A DNA stretch of 64,000 bases, taken from the NCBI GenBank assembly GCA_947499505.1, contig CANMOQ010000002.1, positions 496,001 through 560,000 on the forward strand, in the 5' to 3' direction. This document shows, piece after piece, positions 16,083-25,206 of the stretch; position 1 is the first letter of the stretch; every line of letters starts with the position of its first letter. The translations under genes and the position numbers were made by a program. The notes beneath the pieces are model-generated. The model did no database searches. It saw only the letters and a list, made by a program, of their open reading frames with translations, and was not told where the DNA came from. This DNA is from an uncultured Erythrobacter sp. (GTDB lineage Bacteria; Pseudomonadota; Alphaproteobacteria; Sphingomonadales; Sphingomonadaceae).

Positions 16083-17318
16083 ATGAAGAGGCAAATCCTA
16101 GCTACCGCAGGCGCTATGACCCTGGCGATTGCGGGCTTTGCGGCGCTTATCCCTGATGGCAATGCTCAGCGCGATATTGCGCTGCTCGATCCGGCTGAAG
16201 CGCGCCAGCAATTGGCCCGCGCTCAGCGTGCAGCGGCGGATGCGCAGAAACGCGCCGCTGAACTCACCGAAAGAGCGGAGAATTCGGAGCTTGCTGCAGA
16301 AAAGACCGCGAGCGAGGCGGCAGCCTTGGCGGCGCAGGTCCAGCAATCAGAGGCCGAGATTGCAGCGGCTCAGGCGCGTTATTCCTTGGCTCAGACACGG
16401 CGCGCAGAGCTGGGTGCACGCTTGGCGGAGCGGCAAGAGCCGTTGGTGCGTCTAACTGGCGCGCTGCAGGCAATGTCTCGCCGGCCGCTGGTGCTTTCTG
16501 CTTTGCAACCCGGCTCCTTACGAGAAACCGTCTATGTGCGCGCGGTTCTCGACAGCGCCGTGCCGCAAGTGCGCGCCCGGACCGCCGCCCTGCGCAGCGA
16601 TCTGGACGAGGGGCGTGCGCTAGAGGATCAGGCACGCGAGTCGCTGGCTGACCTGCGCGGCAGCGAAGGCGCTTTGCAGGAACGCAGAGCCGCCTTGACC
16701 CAGCTCGAAGCAAGTCAACGACAGGCCTCCAGCGAAGCCCGCGCCATTGCTGCGCGCGAGAATGAGCGCGCACTTGCCCTCGCCGAGGATGCGCGCGATC
16801 TCGATGGACTGATCGGAGAGCTTGGCAATGCAAGCGAATTGCGCCGTGAGCTCGCGGCTTTATCTGGGCCCGTTCTGCGGCCTGCTCAGCCCAGCGCATC
16901 GCAAGTGTCAATCGAACCTTCACCTACCCCGTCACAGGCCGCGAATGAAGTGATCCCGCCAGCGGATTTTCAGCTTCCAGTTCAAGGCCGCACCGTCGTT
17001 GGATTTGGCGCACTTCGCGATAGCGGGTCGCGCAGCACTGGCGTGGTGATCGCGCCCGCTGCCGGAGCGCAAGTGATCGCGCCCGCTGCTGGCCGTGTGG
17101 CGTTTTCTGGGCCCTATCGCGGGTTCGGGCGAATCGTCATTATTGAGCACGAAAATGGCTGGACCAGCCTCGTCACAGGGCTTGCGACCAGCGATGCAGA
17201 GGTCGGCGATCAGCTCGTCAGCGGCAGTCCTTTGGGGGTCGCCGCAAATCAGAATCCGGCGATAACGATTGAGCTTCGCCGCGCTGGAAAGCCAGTTAAC
17301 CCACTGCAATTCCTTTAG
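16083..17318 (+). CDS. EnvC-like murein hydrolase activator with degenerate LytM domain
   Basis: A 411-residue exported protein: an N-terminal hydrophobic signal (residues 1-28, ending near NAQ), a long Ala/Glu/Arg-rich coiled coil (about 35-260), a linker rich in Pro/Ser, and a C-terminal LytM/M23 fold. The zinc-binding HxxxD position reads RSTGVVIAP and the HxH position reads ITIELRR, so the metal site is lost. This is the EnvC/NlpD arrangement in which the domain activates an amidase at the septum. It is followed by a CtpA-type protease gene, as in many alphaproteobacteria and in E. coli-like envC neighbourhoods. Confidence 0.88.
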   Translation: MKRQILATAGAMTLAIAGFAALIPDGNAQRDIALLDPAEARQQLARAQRAAADAQKRAAELTERAENSELAAEKTASEAAALAAQVQQSEAEIAAAQARYSLAQTRRAELGARLAERQEPLVRLTGALQAMSRRPLVLSALQPGSLRETVYVRAVLDSAVPQVRARTAALRSDLDEGRALEDQARESLADLRGSEGALQERRAALTQLEASQRQASSEARAIAARENERALALAEDARDLDGLIGELGNASELRRELAALSGPVLRPAQPSASQVSIEPSPTPSQAANEVIPPADFQLPVQGRTVVGFGALRDSGSRSTGVVIAPAAGAQVIAPAAGRVAFSGPYRGFGRIVIIEHENGWTSLVTGLATSDAEVGDQLVSGSPLGVAANQNPAITIELRRAGKPVNPLQFL

Positions 17319-17476
17319 AAATTAGGGCGCGTCTGCCGACCTAAATACCGCCTTACAGATACCGCGTCCCGCGTGAAACGACCCACTCTGATGCACAAAA
17401 CTCATGTGGTCGCTCTCATCTGGCATTCAGACAGTTTGCGCGATACACATGGCATATTACGCTAAAGGAGCCCTGC

Positions 17477-18820
17477 GTGCCCAAGAAGTTCATCGCATTG
17501 CTGCAAAGTGCAGCGCTCGTGACCACCATCGCGCTTATCCCAACCGCTACGGCCAGCATGGCCCAAGTGGAAGGCCGCGCCGGTCCGGAATTTTCGAAAT
17601 TGTTCGCCACCTATCAACGGATCAAGGCGAGCTATGTCGAGGATGTCGAGGACGAGGTTCTGGTTCGCGGTGCGATTGACGGGATGCTCGCGGCGCTGGA
17701 TCCGCATTCTGCCTATCTCGATGGTAGCAGCCTGCAGCGCCTCAACACCATGATCGATGGCAATTACTCTGGTCTTGGCCTGTCAGTGGTAATGGAAGAT
17801 GGCGCGGTTAAGGTAATCTCGCCATTCCGCGGCAGTCCCGCAGAAGAAGCGGGCATCAAGGCGGGCGACTTCATCACGCACCTCGATGGCGACCTGATTT
17901 ATGGCGGCGAATTGGACGATGCCGTTGCGCGCATGCGCGGCCAGGCTGGTACCGCGATCGAGTTGACGATTTTCAGGGCAGGGCGCGAAGAGCCGCTGGA
18001 AGTGTCGGTGACACGCGGCGTGATTGAGCTGGAGCCGGTTACGCATAAGCTGGAAGCAGGCAATGTTGGCGTAATTTCGGTCAACGAATTCTCCGCCGAT
18101 GTCGGCCAGGACGTGTTCAATGCATGGCAAGCGATCCAAACAGAAGCGACGGGCCGGGTCAGCGGCCTGATCCTTGATCTTCGCTCTAATCCGGGTGGCA
18201 GCCTGGACGAGGCAGTCGCTCTGTCCGACTTGTTCCTCGACAAGGGCCGGATCGTATCGCAGCGCGGCCGCGCTCGCGGCGAAACTCTGCTGTATGATGC
18301 CGAAACCGTGTTCCGCGGCGATATGGCAGAGGGCACTCCGGTAATTGTGCTGATCGATGCGGGCTCTGCCTCAGCCTCTGAGATTGTCGCAGGCGCTTTG
18401 CAGGATCACCGCCGCGCGCTGGTGATGGGTGATCGCAGCTTTGGCAAAGGCAGCGTGCAATCGCTGTTGCCGTTGGGCCGTGACACCGCGCTCAAGCTGA
18501 CGACGGCGCGTTATTACACGCCGTCGGGCCATTCGGTGCAAGAAGGCGGGATCAAGCCCGATATCACCGTGCCGCAATTGTCCGATCCGGATTACGCGCT
18601 GCGCAGCAAATATGTGACGCGCGAAAGCGATCTGCGCGGGCATTTGGTGAACGAGCTGGGCCTCAAGGACGATGAGCTTGAGGGCGACAAGATCGATGAT
18701 CCACGCTTCAAACTGACCGCTGAACAGCTGGAAGAGCAGGGCGTTGAGGATTTCCAATTGCACTATGCGTTGGAAACTCTGCGCCGCACGACAGCAAGTT
18801 CGGTGGCGCTGCGCGATTAA
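17477..18820 (+). CDS. ctpA: S41 carboxyl-terminal processing protease
   Basis: A 447-residue periplasmic serine protease. A signal peptide covers residues 1-29 (TATASMAQ). A PDZ domain spans about 90-175 with the NYSGLGLSV loop, and the S41 catalytic core follows. The serine is S299 in GSASASEIVAGAL and the lysine is K324 in RSFGKGSVQ; the 25-residue spacing matches Prc and CtpB. The start is a GTG at 17477 preceded by AAAGGAG. These proteases trim cell-wall hydrolases or envelope proteins; position after an EnvC-like gene supports a wall role. Confidence 0.93.
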   Translation: MPKKFIALLQSAALVTTIALIPTATASMAQVEGRAGPEFSKLFATYQRIKASYVEDVEDEVLVRGAIDGMLAALDPHSAYLDGSSLQRLNTMIDGNYSGLGLSVVMEDGAVKVISPFRGSPAEEAGIKAGDFITHLDGDLIYGGELDDAVARMRGQAGTAIELTIFRAGREEPLEVSVTRGVIELEPVTHKLEAGNVGVISVNEFSADVGQDVFNAWQAIQTEATGRVSGLILDLRSNPGGSLDEAVALSDLFLDKGRIVSQRGRARGETLLYDAETVFRGDMAEGTPVIVLIDAGSASASEIVAGALQDHRRALVMGDRSFGKGSVQSLLPLGRDTALKLTTARYYTPSGHSVQEGGIKPDITVPQLSDPDYALRSKYVTRESDLRGHLVNELGLKDDELEGDKIDDPRFKLTAEQLEEQGVEDFQLHYALETLRRTTASSVALRD

Positions 18821-18841
18821 GCCGCCTAGAGCGGGCGCGTT

Positions 18842-19318
18842 ATGGCTGATTTCTCGCGGTTGAAGGCCGCTCAAACCTTGGCACTTGCGCTCCCGGCGGG
18901 CCTGCTGGGCGGTGCGTACGTGTCGCAATATGGCTTTGACCTGTTCCCGTGCGAAATGTGCTGGTGGCAACGCTGGCCGCATTTTGCCGCGCTTGGGTTT
19001 GCTGTTCTGGCACTTTTTGCCGCGCCAAAGCGCCTGTGGCTCGGCCTCGCCGGACTGGCTATGATCGTCTCAGGGCTCATCGGCGGATTTCACGCGGGCG
19101 TCGAATATGGTTGGTGGGAAGGCATCACCGGCTGCGCGACCATTCCCTCGGGGCCGGGCGCGGCGGCGTCCGTTATGGACACCAGCACGCCGCTGGTGCG
19201 CTGTGATGTCGCGCCATGGAGCCTGTTTGGCATTTCGCTGGCGGGTTGGAATTTCCTCTTTTCATGTCTCGGTGGGATCACCATCTTGGGACTGACAGCC
19301 AAGCAGGAGCGAGCATGA
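18842..19318 (+). CDS. dsbB: disulfide bond formation protein B
   Basis: A 158-residue inner-membrane protein with four predicted helices. The quinone-linked cysteine pair is C37/C40 in the PCEMCWWQRWPH motif, and the second periplasmic pair is C98 and C121. DsbB passes electrons from DsbA to quinone. Its TGA stop overlaps the ATG of coq7 by four bases (ATGA), tying disulfide formation to ubiquinone synthesis at the translational level. Confidence 0.9.
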   Translation: MADFSRLKAAQTLALALPAGLLGGAYVSQYGFDLFPCEMCWWQRWPHFAALGFAVLALFAAPKRLWLGLAGLAMIVSGLIGGFHAGVEYGWWEGITGCATIPSGPGAAASVMDTSTPLVRCDVAPWSLFGISLAGWNFLFSCLGGITILGLTAKQERA

Positions 19319-19836
19319 AACGCGAAGACATCCACCGCATGATCCGGGTCGATCAGGCCGGCGAATTTGGCGCGACGCGGATTTATGAAGGTCAGCTGGC
19401 AGTGATGGGCGATCGCGGACCGCACAGCCAAGAAATCGCGCATATGGCCGAGCAAGAGAAGGTTCACCGCGAGAAATTCGACGCTTTGATGGCAAAGCGG
19501 GGCGTGCGCCCAACGGCGCTGCAACCCTTTTGGTCCATGGCCGGATATGCCTTGGGCGCTGGCACAGCCTTGCTCGGCCCAGAGGCGGCGATGGCGTGCA
19601 CTGCAGCTGTCGAAACAGAGATCGACAAGCATTACTCCGATCAGCTCGACGAACTTGAGGCCGACAATGCCGATCCAGAGCTCGCTGAAATGATTGAGAA
19701 ATTCCGCGAGGAAGAGCGCGAGCATCACGATGCAGCGATTGCCCACGGCGCGGAAAAAGCGCCCGCTTATGGTCTGCTCTCCGGCGCGATCCGGCTGGGA
19801 TGCCGCGCCGCGATTAAGATCAGCGAGCGGATTTAG
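19315..19836 (+). CDS. coq7: demethoxyubiquinone hydroxylase Coq7
   Basis: A 173-residue carboxylate-bridged di-iron enzyme that hydroxylates demethoxyubiquinol late in ubiquinone synthesis. Iron ligands can be assigned to E17 (AGEFGATRIYEGQ), E48 and H51 (EQEKVH), E100 (AVETEIDKHY), and E135/H138 (EEEREHH). The ATG at 19315 overlaps the dsbB stop; it begins the family N-terminus MKREDIHRMIRVDQAGE. Coq7 replaces the flavin enzyme UbiF in many alphaproteobacteria. Confidence 0.94.
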   Translation: MKREDIHRMIRVDQAGEFGATRIYEGQLAVMGDRGPHSQEIAHMAEQEKVHREKFDALMAKRGVRPTALQPFWSMAGYALGAGTALLGPEAAMACTAAVETEIDKHYSDQLDELEADNADPELAEMIEKFREEEREHHDAAIAHGAEKAPAYGLLSGAIRLGCRAAIKISERI

Positions 19837-19838
19837 GC

Positions 19839-19866
19839 GGCCGCCTGACGCGCCGCGGCCTTCTTC
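19839..19866 (+). terminator. weak terminator candidate after coq7
   Basis: Stem GGCCGC (19839-19844) with GCGGCC (19855-19860) followed by TTCTTC. The T tract is poor, so confidence is low. Confidence 0.35.
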
Positions 19867-19927
19867 AGCCATGGTTCACGGCCGATGGTGTGATATAATG
19901 CTCAGAAATTCATGTGAGGAACATCCG

Positions 19928-20569
19928 ATGACGTCGCTGCCCCGTAAAACCCTGATCGCAAGTCTCGCGCTTGGTGTGTCCGCCATGCTTGCTGCTGCGC
20001 CTGCCTTGGCTCAGGAAGACGAGGCGCTGCCTGATGACGTGCAAACCGCCTATGTTTACGGCGATGATGATGCGCCGCCGTGCCCAGAGGGCACGATTTG
20101 CGTGATCGCGCGCCTGCCAGAAGACGACCGTTTCCGTATTCCGCCAGCTTTGCGTTTTTCGGATAATCCGCAAAACACCGCATGGTCACGCCGGGTCGAA
20201 AGCCTTGAATTGGTTGGTGCTTTTGGCACTCTGTCATGCGATCCAGCGGGCGCAGGAGGGCTAACCGGTTGCACCCAGAAGCTGATCAACGATGCCTACA
20301 AAGACCGGGCGGAAGGTCAGGATATCCGCTTTAGCGAGTTGATCGAGCAAGCGCGCCAAGAGCGCCTGTCGAACATTGACGTCGATGCCGCCGCTGAACA
20401 GCGCCGGGTCGAACAAATCGAGCGCGAATATTTGGAGCGGCTTGAGCGGGAGCGCTCGCAGGCGCTGCCAGGCGAAGACGGACCACCCGCTTTGACCGAG
20501 CCGGACCCAAGCGAAGCGGACGCGGCAGAGCCTGCTGAAGCACCTGCCGAGGAAACACCGCAGGGCTGA
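19928..20569 (+). CDS. exported protein of unknown function
   Basis: A 213-residue protein not assigned to a characterised family. A signal peptide is clear (basic start, hydrophobic core, APALAQ cleavage near residue 28). Two cysteines lie in a CPEGTICVIAR segment and two more in TLSCDPAGAGGLTGCTQKL, which could form periplasmic disulfides. The C-terminal third is a charged helix with many E and R, ending in an acidic Pro/Ala tail. GAGGA lies nine bases upstream of the ATG. It follows coq7 but with a gap and its own start region, so a functional link is not shown. Confidence 0.75.
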   Translation: MTSLPRKTLIASLALGVSAMLAAAPALAQEDEALPDDVQTAYVYGDDDAPPCPEGTICVIARLPEDDRFRIPPALRFSDNPQNTAWSRRVESLELVGAFGTLSCDPAGAGGLTGCTQKLINDAYKDRAEGQDIRFSELIEQARQERLSNIDVDAAAEQRRVEQIEREYLERLERERSQALPGEDGPPALTEPDPSEADAAEPAEAPAEETPQG

Positions 20570-20601
20570 GTTTCTAAGTGAGAGGTTAGTGCGCCGGAGC
20601 C

Positions 20602-21615
20602 CTAGATTTTGTAATAGTCTCGGTACCAGTCGACAAATTGTTTTACGCCGTCACGCACATCCGTTTGCGGCACATATCCGGTTAGCTCTTTGAGCAAAGT
20701 TGCATCCGCCCAGGTGGCGGGAACATCGCCCTTTTGCATTGGCATAAAGTTCTTGATCGCCTCACGCCCGCATGCGCTCTCAATAGCCTCGACGAAGTCC
20801 ATCAGACGAACCTTATCGTTGTTGCCGATGTTGACGACGCGGTAAGGCGCGGCAGGTGACAGGTTGTCGTAATCAGCGATGTCCTCTGGAGTATCCGGAC
20901 GGAGCGGCGCGGCATCAATGAGCAAGCGGATCCCTCGCACAAGATCGGTCACGAATGTGAAATCACGAAACATGTCACCGTTGTTGTAAATGTCGATCGG
21001 AGTGCCCTCAAGGATCCCTTTGGTAAACTTGAACAGCGCCATATCCGGCCGGCCCCACGGCCCGTAGACCGTGAAGAAACGGAACATTGTCGTCGGCAGG
21101 TTCCATAGGTGGGCATAGGAGTGGCCCATGCTTTCGTTGGCTTTTTTCGTAGCGGCATAAAAGGTCAGCGGCGTATCGACCTTCTCGCGCTCATCGAACG
21201 GCATGTCCTCATTCGCGCCATAAACAGAGCTGGTGGAGGCCATCAGCAGGTGGTCGACCTCAAGCTCGCGCGCGAGCTCCATCACATTGAACGTGCCTGT
21301 GACGTTTGCTTCTAAATAGGCGCGCGGGTTTTCCAGGCTGTAGCGAACGCCAGCCTGAGCAGCGAGGTGCACAATCACATCCGGCTGCTCTTTCATCGCC
21401 AGTTCGCGCAAAGTGTCGAAGTCTTCCAGCATCCCGACTGTGCAGCTGAAGTGCTGATTTTGCAGCAGCATCTGATGCCGCCGCTCTTTGATGTGCACAT
21501 CGTAATAGTCGGTCATTGCGTCATATCCGACGACCGCGAAGCCTTCTTCCAGCAACAGCTTTGAAAGGTGGAAGCCAATGAAGCCGGCGGTGCCGGTAAC
21601 GAGAATTTTGCGCAT
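20602..21615 (-). CDS. UDP-glucuronate 4-epimerase-like SDR
   Basis: A 337-residue extended SDR. The NAD motif GTAGFIG is at residues 8-14, a catalytic Ser around S129-S130 (STSSVYG), and Y153/K157 in FYAATKKANE. The DAMTDYYDVHIKERR and AGVRYSLENPRAYLEAN stretches are diagnostic of UDP-glucuronate 4-epimerases that supply UDP-galacturonate. It marks the left edge of the glycan locus and runs away from it, sharing a 101-base divergent region with the PseG-PseH gene. Product sugar is inferred from family. Confidence 0.88.
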   Translation of the reverse strand: MRKILVTGTAGFIGFHLSKLLLEEGFAVVGYDAMTDYYDVHIKERRHQMLLQNQHFSCTVGMLEDFDTLRELAMKEQPDVIVHLAAQAGVRYSLENPRAYLEANVTGTFNVMELARELEVDHLLMASTSSVYGANEDMPFDEREKVDTPLTFYAATKKANESMGHSYAHLWNLPTTMFRFFTVYGPWGRPDMALFKFTKGILEGTPIDIYNNGDMFRDFTFVTDLVRGIRLLIDAAPLRPDTPEDIADYDNLSPAAPYRVVNIGNNDKVRLMDFVEAIESACGREAIKNFMPMQKGDVPATWADATLLKELTGYVPQTDVRDGVKQFVDWYRDYYKI

Positions 21616-21716
21616 GATACTTGGTCCCTAGGCCTCGATTGCAGCCATCTAGAAAAGAATGGACTATGCAGCAAAGCTGGGTAACGCAATTACCGGGAAT
21701 TTGGAGGCCTTTTTCA

Positions 21717-23240
21717 GTGCACCTCATTTTTCGTGTCGATGGTGATGCTCAGATTGGGGCAGGACACCTCTATCGGTGTTTGACTTTGGCCAATGCGATG
21801 AAGGCCGCTGGGCACTCTTGCGTATTTCTTTGCTCTCGAGTGCCGGATGGCTTCGGCGAAAAGGTGACGGAGGCCGGCCATCGTCTGCATCTTATTCAGT
21901 CGAATGTGATTGGGGCAGATCTCACTTACGGGTGGGAGAATAGTCCAGCAGTTCATGCAGATCAGCTCGCGGACTGGGAGGCTTGTCAAAATGCACTGTC
22001 GGAATTTTCAGTCGATTTGGTAATCGTAGACCATTATTTGCTCGATCAAACGTGGGAGAGCCAGTGGGCGGGCGTTCCGTTGATGGTTATCGACGATCTT
22101 GCCAATCGGGAACACGAGTGCAGCTACTTGCTCGACCAGAATTTTGGTTGTTCAGCGCTCGACTATCAAGGTCTCGTTCCCGCAGAGTGTGAGTTGCTGC
22201 TTGGCGCATCATACAGCTTGCTGCGAGATGAGTTCGCGCGAGCTAGTGACCAAGCGATCCGCGCGCGTGAAACCCGAAAAGCCGAGCGCATTTTGATCAA
22301 TTTTGGGGCAGCGGATGCAGGGGGACTTACTCTCCCTGTTTCAGAAGCTCTGGCGCAGGCCTTTCCCGACTATCTGCTCCGGGTCATATGCGGCCGCCAG
22401 GCCGAAGCGGCAAAGCAATTGTCAAAATTGCCTAGCCGCTTCGAGAATGTTGAGGTCCAATTTGATGCGATCAATATGGCCGCTTCGATGGCTTGGGCGG
22501 ATATCGCGGTTGGTAGCGGCGGTGTGACGGCACTCGAGCGGTGCTGCTCTGGTTTGCCTGCGGTTGTGCTGACCACCGCCAGGAACCAACAGGTCGTCAA
22601 CGAACGGCTTATGGAAGCTGGAGCAATCATAATGACGGACGGCGTGGGGCAAACAGTTTCCGCCGTGGGGCAATTTTTGGACAGCACTTGCGACTTGCAA
22701 GCGAGCGCTGCGATGGCCGCAGCTGTTACAGATGGTCGGGGCATTGACCGTGTGGTTCGCGTTATAAGTCACTTAGAACAAGCCGATCAGCTCACGCTTC
22801 GGAAAGCCACTGATTTGGATGCAGTCCAGCTTTGGCGTTGGCGAAACGATCTCACAGTACGAAAAATGGCCCGCAATACCGCCCCTGTTCGGCTATCAGA
22901 TCACCTAGTATGGCTCAATCAGGTGCTGCGTTCTCGCGATCAGATATTGCTGATCGCGGAGCAAGCGGAACAGCAAGTTGGAATGCTGCGATTTGATCTT
23001 GAAGGTCAAGCTGCCGAGGTTTCAATTACGGTCGCTCCAAGCGCGCGCGGGCGTTCACTTGGCAAGGCGTTGTTAGGTGCTGGCCATCGCGCCTTGCGCG
23101 AAGATTATGGCATCAGTTTGATCATCGCCTTTGTTCGTGAGGAAAACGCGCCCTCCCTCGCCTTGTTTGAGCGCTGCGGTTATTCTCGAACGGGTAAGAG
23201 CGAAGAGGGTCTGGTACAGTTTAATTTGCAGATCACCTGA
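21717..23240 (+). CDS. PseG-PseH fusion: nucleotide-sugar hydrolase plus N-acetyltransferase
   Basis: A 507-residue two-domain enzyme covering two pseudaminic acid steps. Residues 1-345 are the GT-B-like UDP-sugar hydrolase PseG; the catalytic His falls at position 17 in IGAGHLYRCLTLA, as in Campylobacter PseG. Residues from about 356 are a GNAT acetyltransferase (RRxGxG/A-like SARGRSLGKALLGAGHRAL, then NAPSLALFERCGY) corresponding to PseH. The GTG at 21717 was chosen: GGAGG lies nine bases upstream and the protein then begins MHLIFRVDGD. A frame from 21621 would add 32 atypical residues. The fusion would channel the acetylated amino sugar to hydrolysis. Confidence 0.9.
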   Translation: MHLIFRVDGDAQIGAGHLYRCLTLANAMKAAGHSCVFLCSRVPDGFGEKVTEAGHRLHLIQSNVIGADLTYGWENSPAVHADQLADWEACQNALSEFSVDLVIVDHYLLDQTWESQWAGVPLMVIDDLANREHECSYLLDQNFGCSALDYQGLVPAECELLLGASYSLLRDEFARASDQAIRARETRKAERILINFGAADAGGLTLPVSEALAQAFPDYLLRVICGRQAEAAKQLSKLPSRFENVEVQFDAINMAASMAWADIAVGSGGVTALERCCSGLPAVVLTTARNQQVVNERLMEAGAIIMTDGVGQTVSAVGQFLDSTCDLQASAAMAAAVTDGRGIDRVVRVISHLEQADQLTLRKATDLDAVQLWRWRNDLTVRKMARNTAPVRLSDHLVWLNQVLRSRDQILLIAEQAEQQVGMLRFDLEGQAAEVSITVAPSARGRSLGKALLGAGHRALREDYGISLIIAFVREENAPSLALFERCGYSRTGKSEEGLVQFNLQIT

Positions 23241-23430
23241 CCCAATGCCCAATCCGCAAATCCGTCTTGCATTCCTAGGCTGACATTTTCGATACTTGCC
23301 TTTCTTGGGCGGGCTAGAAAGGCGTGCGTTTGGCGATCAAGAGACTATAGGTACCGCCAAGTGCTATTCTGCACAGCTAGAGAGCTTGGCTGGGCATGGC
23401 TACGCGAGCAACAAGATTAGTAGGCAGACT

Positions 23431-24486
23431 ATGAAGATAATTGAAATCGACGGCAGGAAAATTGGTCCAGATCATGCACCCTACGTAATCTGTGAGATAT
23501 CGGGCAACCACAATGGCTCGTTCGAGCGCGCAATTACCCTTCTAGAAGCGGCTGCAGCCACGGGCGCGGATGCGATCAAAATACAAAGCTACACGCCTGA
23601 TACGATGACCATCGATCACGATAGTGATCAATTCAAAATAAGCGGCACGCCATGGGACGGATACACTCTTTACGACCTCTACAAAGAGGCTCAAACACCG
23701 TTTGAGTGGCACGAAGGGCTGTTCAAGAGGGCCTGCGAGCTTGGCGTGACTCTGTTTTCAAGCCCGTTTGACGAAACAGCCGTCGATCTTCTGGACGATC
23801 TTGGCGCTCCAGCCTTCAAGATTGCTTCATTCGAAGCCATCGACTTGCCTTTGATCCGCTACACCGCGGCCAAGGGCAAACCTATGATCATTTCGACTGG
23901 CATGGCCAATTTGAGCGAAATTCACGATGCCGTTCGGGCGGCGCGCGAGGGTGGGTGTGAGGATCTGATATTGCTGCATTGCGTCAGTTCATATCCTGCT
24001 CCTGACGAGCAAACCAACCTGCGCACCTTGCCGCATTTAGGCGAAGCCTTCGATTGCGTCGCTGGCTTGTCTGATCACACTATGGGCAGTGCCGTTGCGG
24101 TTGCATCGATCGCGCTTGGAGCCTCGGTGATCGAGAAACACTTCACTCTGGCCCGCGCAGATGGCGGCCCAGACGCTGATTTTAGTTTAGAACCAGATGA
24201 GTTCTCAAGCCTGGTTACAGATTGCAAGCGCGCATGGGTCGCGCTCGGCGATGTCGCTTACAGCTTAAAGGGTGCAGAGGAAGGCTCTGCCCAATTCAGG
24301 CGATCACTTTACGTCGTCAAAGATGTTGAAGAGGGGGACGTTCTGTCTGCACAAAACATCAGATCGATCCGACCTGGCTTCGGTATGGCACCAAAGCATC
24401 TTGATGCGGTCTTGGGCTCCAAAGCCAGCCGGGTTCTAAAAAGAGGCGAGCCGTTAAGTTGGGATATGGTTGCCTCATCCAACTAA
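23431..24486 (+). CDS. pseI: pseudaminic acid synthase
   Basis: A 351-residue NeuB-family enzyme condensing phosphoenolpyruvate with the PseG product to form pseudaminic acid. The TIM-barrel part has VICEISGNHNGSFERA, KIQSYTPDT, KIASFEAID and ISTGMANLSEI; the C-terminal 60 residues are an antifreeze-like SAF domain starting about RRSLYVVKDVEEGD. The GNHNGS form fits PseI better than NeuB or LegI. The start at 23431 has only a weak ribosome site; an upstream frame to 23296 lacks family similarity. The 190 bases before it hold no gene. Confidence 0.92.
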   Translation: MKIIEIDGRKIGPDHAPYVICEISGNHNGSFERAITLLEAAAATGADAIKIQSYTPDTMTIDHDSDQFKISGTPWDGYTLYDLYKEAQTPFEWHEGLFKRACELGVTLFSSPFDETAVDLLDDLGAPAFKIASFEAIDLPLIRYTAAKGKPMIISTGMANLSEIHDAVRAAREGGCEDLILLHCVSSYPAPDEQTNLRTLPHLGEAFDCVAGLSDHTMGSAVAVASIALGASVIEKHFTLARADGGPDADFSLEPDEFSSLVTDCKRAWVALGDVAYSLKGAEEGSAQFRRSLYVVKDVEEGDVLSAQNIRSIRPGFGMAPKHLDAVLGSKASRVLKRGEPLSWDMVASSN

Positions 24487-24615
24487 GTGCAGAGTGGTGC
24501 TTGGCTTCGATGGCTGATTTAATCCGCTTGTTTGATGGGCTGAGTTTGGTAATGACGCGCGCATCAAGAAGGGTGACCATCGTCTAAGGTTCGGTCACTG
24601 GGAGTCGTACTACAA

Positions 24616-25206
24616 ATGACTAAAAGGGTGTTCGATGTGGCACTGGCATTGACACTCTTGGTTTGCCTTGCCCCGGTCTTGCTCATCGTATCTTGCGCGA
24701 TTGCGTTCTCGCTTGGCCTGCCCGTTATCTTTGTGCAGCGAAGGTCAGGATTGGCGGGCAAACCATTCAATATGTTCAAGTTCCGCACGATGACAAATGA
24801 GGTCGATGCGAGCGGCAAGCTGCTTCCTAATGCCGAGCGTATGACAAAGCTTGGAAATTTCTTGCGTGCGACGAGCTTGGACGAGCTTCCGGAATTGATC
24901 AACATACTGCGAGGAGAGATGAGCCTTGTCGGCCCGCGACCACTGCTTCCAGCATATGATGAATTGTATTCCGATGAGCATGCCAGGCGGTTAGATGTAC
25001 GACCTGGTCTTACGGGCTGGGCGCAAGTTAATGGTCGTAGCTCCAGTAACTGGGCAAGCCGGTTCGACTTGGACGTTTGGTATACGGACAACCAAAGCCT
25101 GCTTTTGGATCTGAAAATATTGTTTTTAACGGTCGGTAAGGTGCTTTCCCGCTCCGACGTAACGACACCCGATCAGAACGAGCGCTTCAAGGGCTATGAT
25201 GAATGA
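24616..25206 (+). CDS. PglC-like initiating phospho-sugar transferase
   Basis: A 196-residue monotopic phosphoglycosyl transferase of the bacterial sugar transferase family, attaching the first sugar-phosphate to undecaprenyl phosphate. One hydrophobic re-entrant segment covers residues 7-37; the core motifs FKFRTM, TSLDELPELINIL, SLVGPRPLL and RPGLTGWAQVNGR are present. Its short, single-segment form resembles PglC rather than WcaJ/WbaP, suggesting a diNAcBac-like or related N-acetylated sugar. It overlaps the ATP-grasp/SDR gene by four bases (ATGA). Confidence 0.9.
   Translation: MTKRVFDVALALTLLVCLAPVLLIVSCAIAFSLGLPVIFVQRRSGLAGKPFNMFKFRTMTNEVDASGKLLPNAERMTKLGNFLRATSLDELPELINILRGEMSLVGPRPLLPAYDELYSDEHARRLDVRPGLTGWAQVNGRSSSNWASRFDLDVWYTDNQSLLLDLKILFLTVGKVLSRSDVTTPDQNERFKGYDE

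Noticed and set aside
16083..17318. EnvC-like protein considered as an active M23 endopeptidase
   Set aside because: Both zinc-binding motifs are replaced (RSTGVV and ITIELRR), so it is annotated as an activator.
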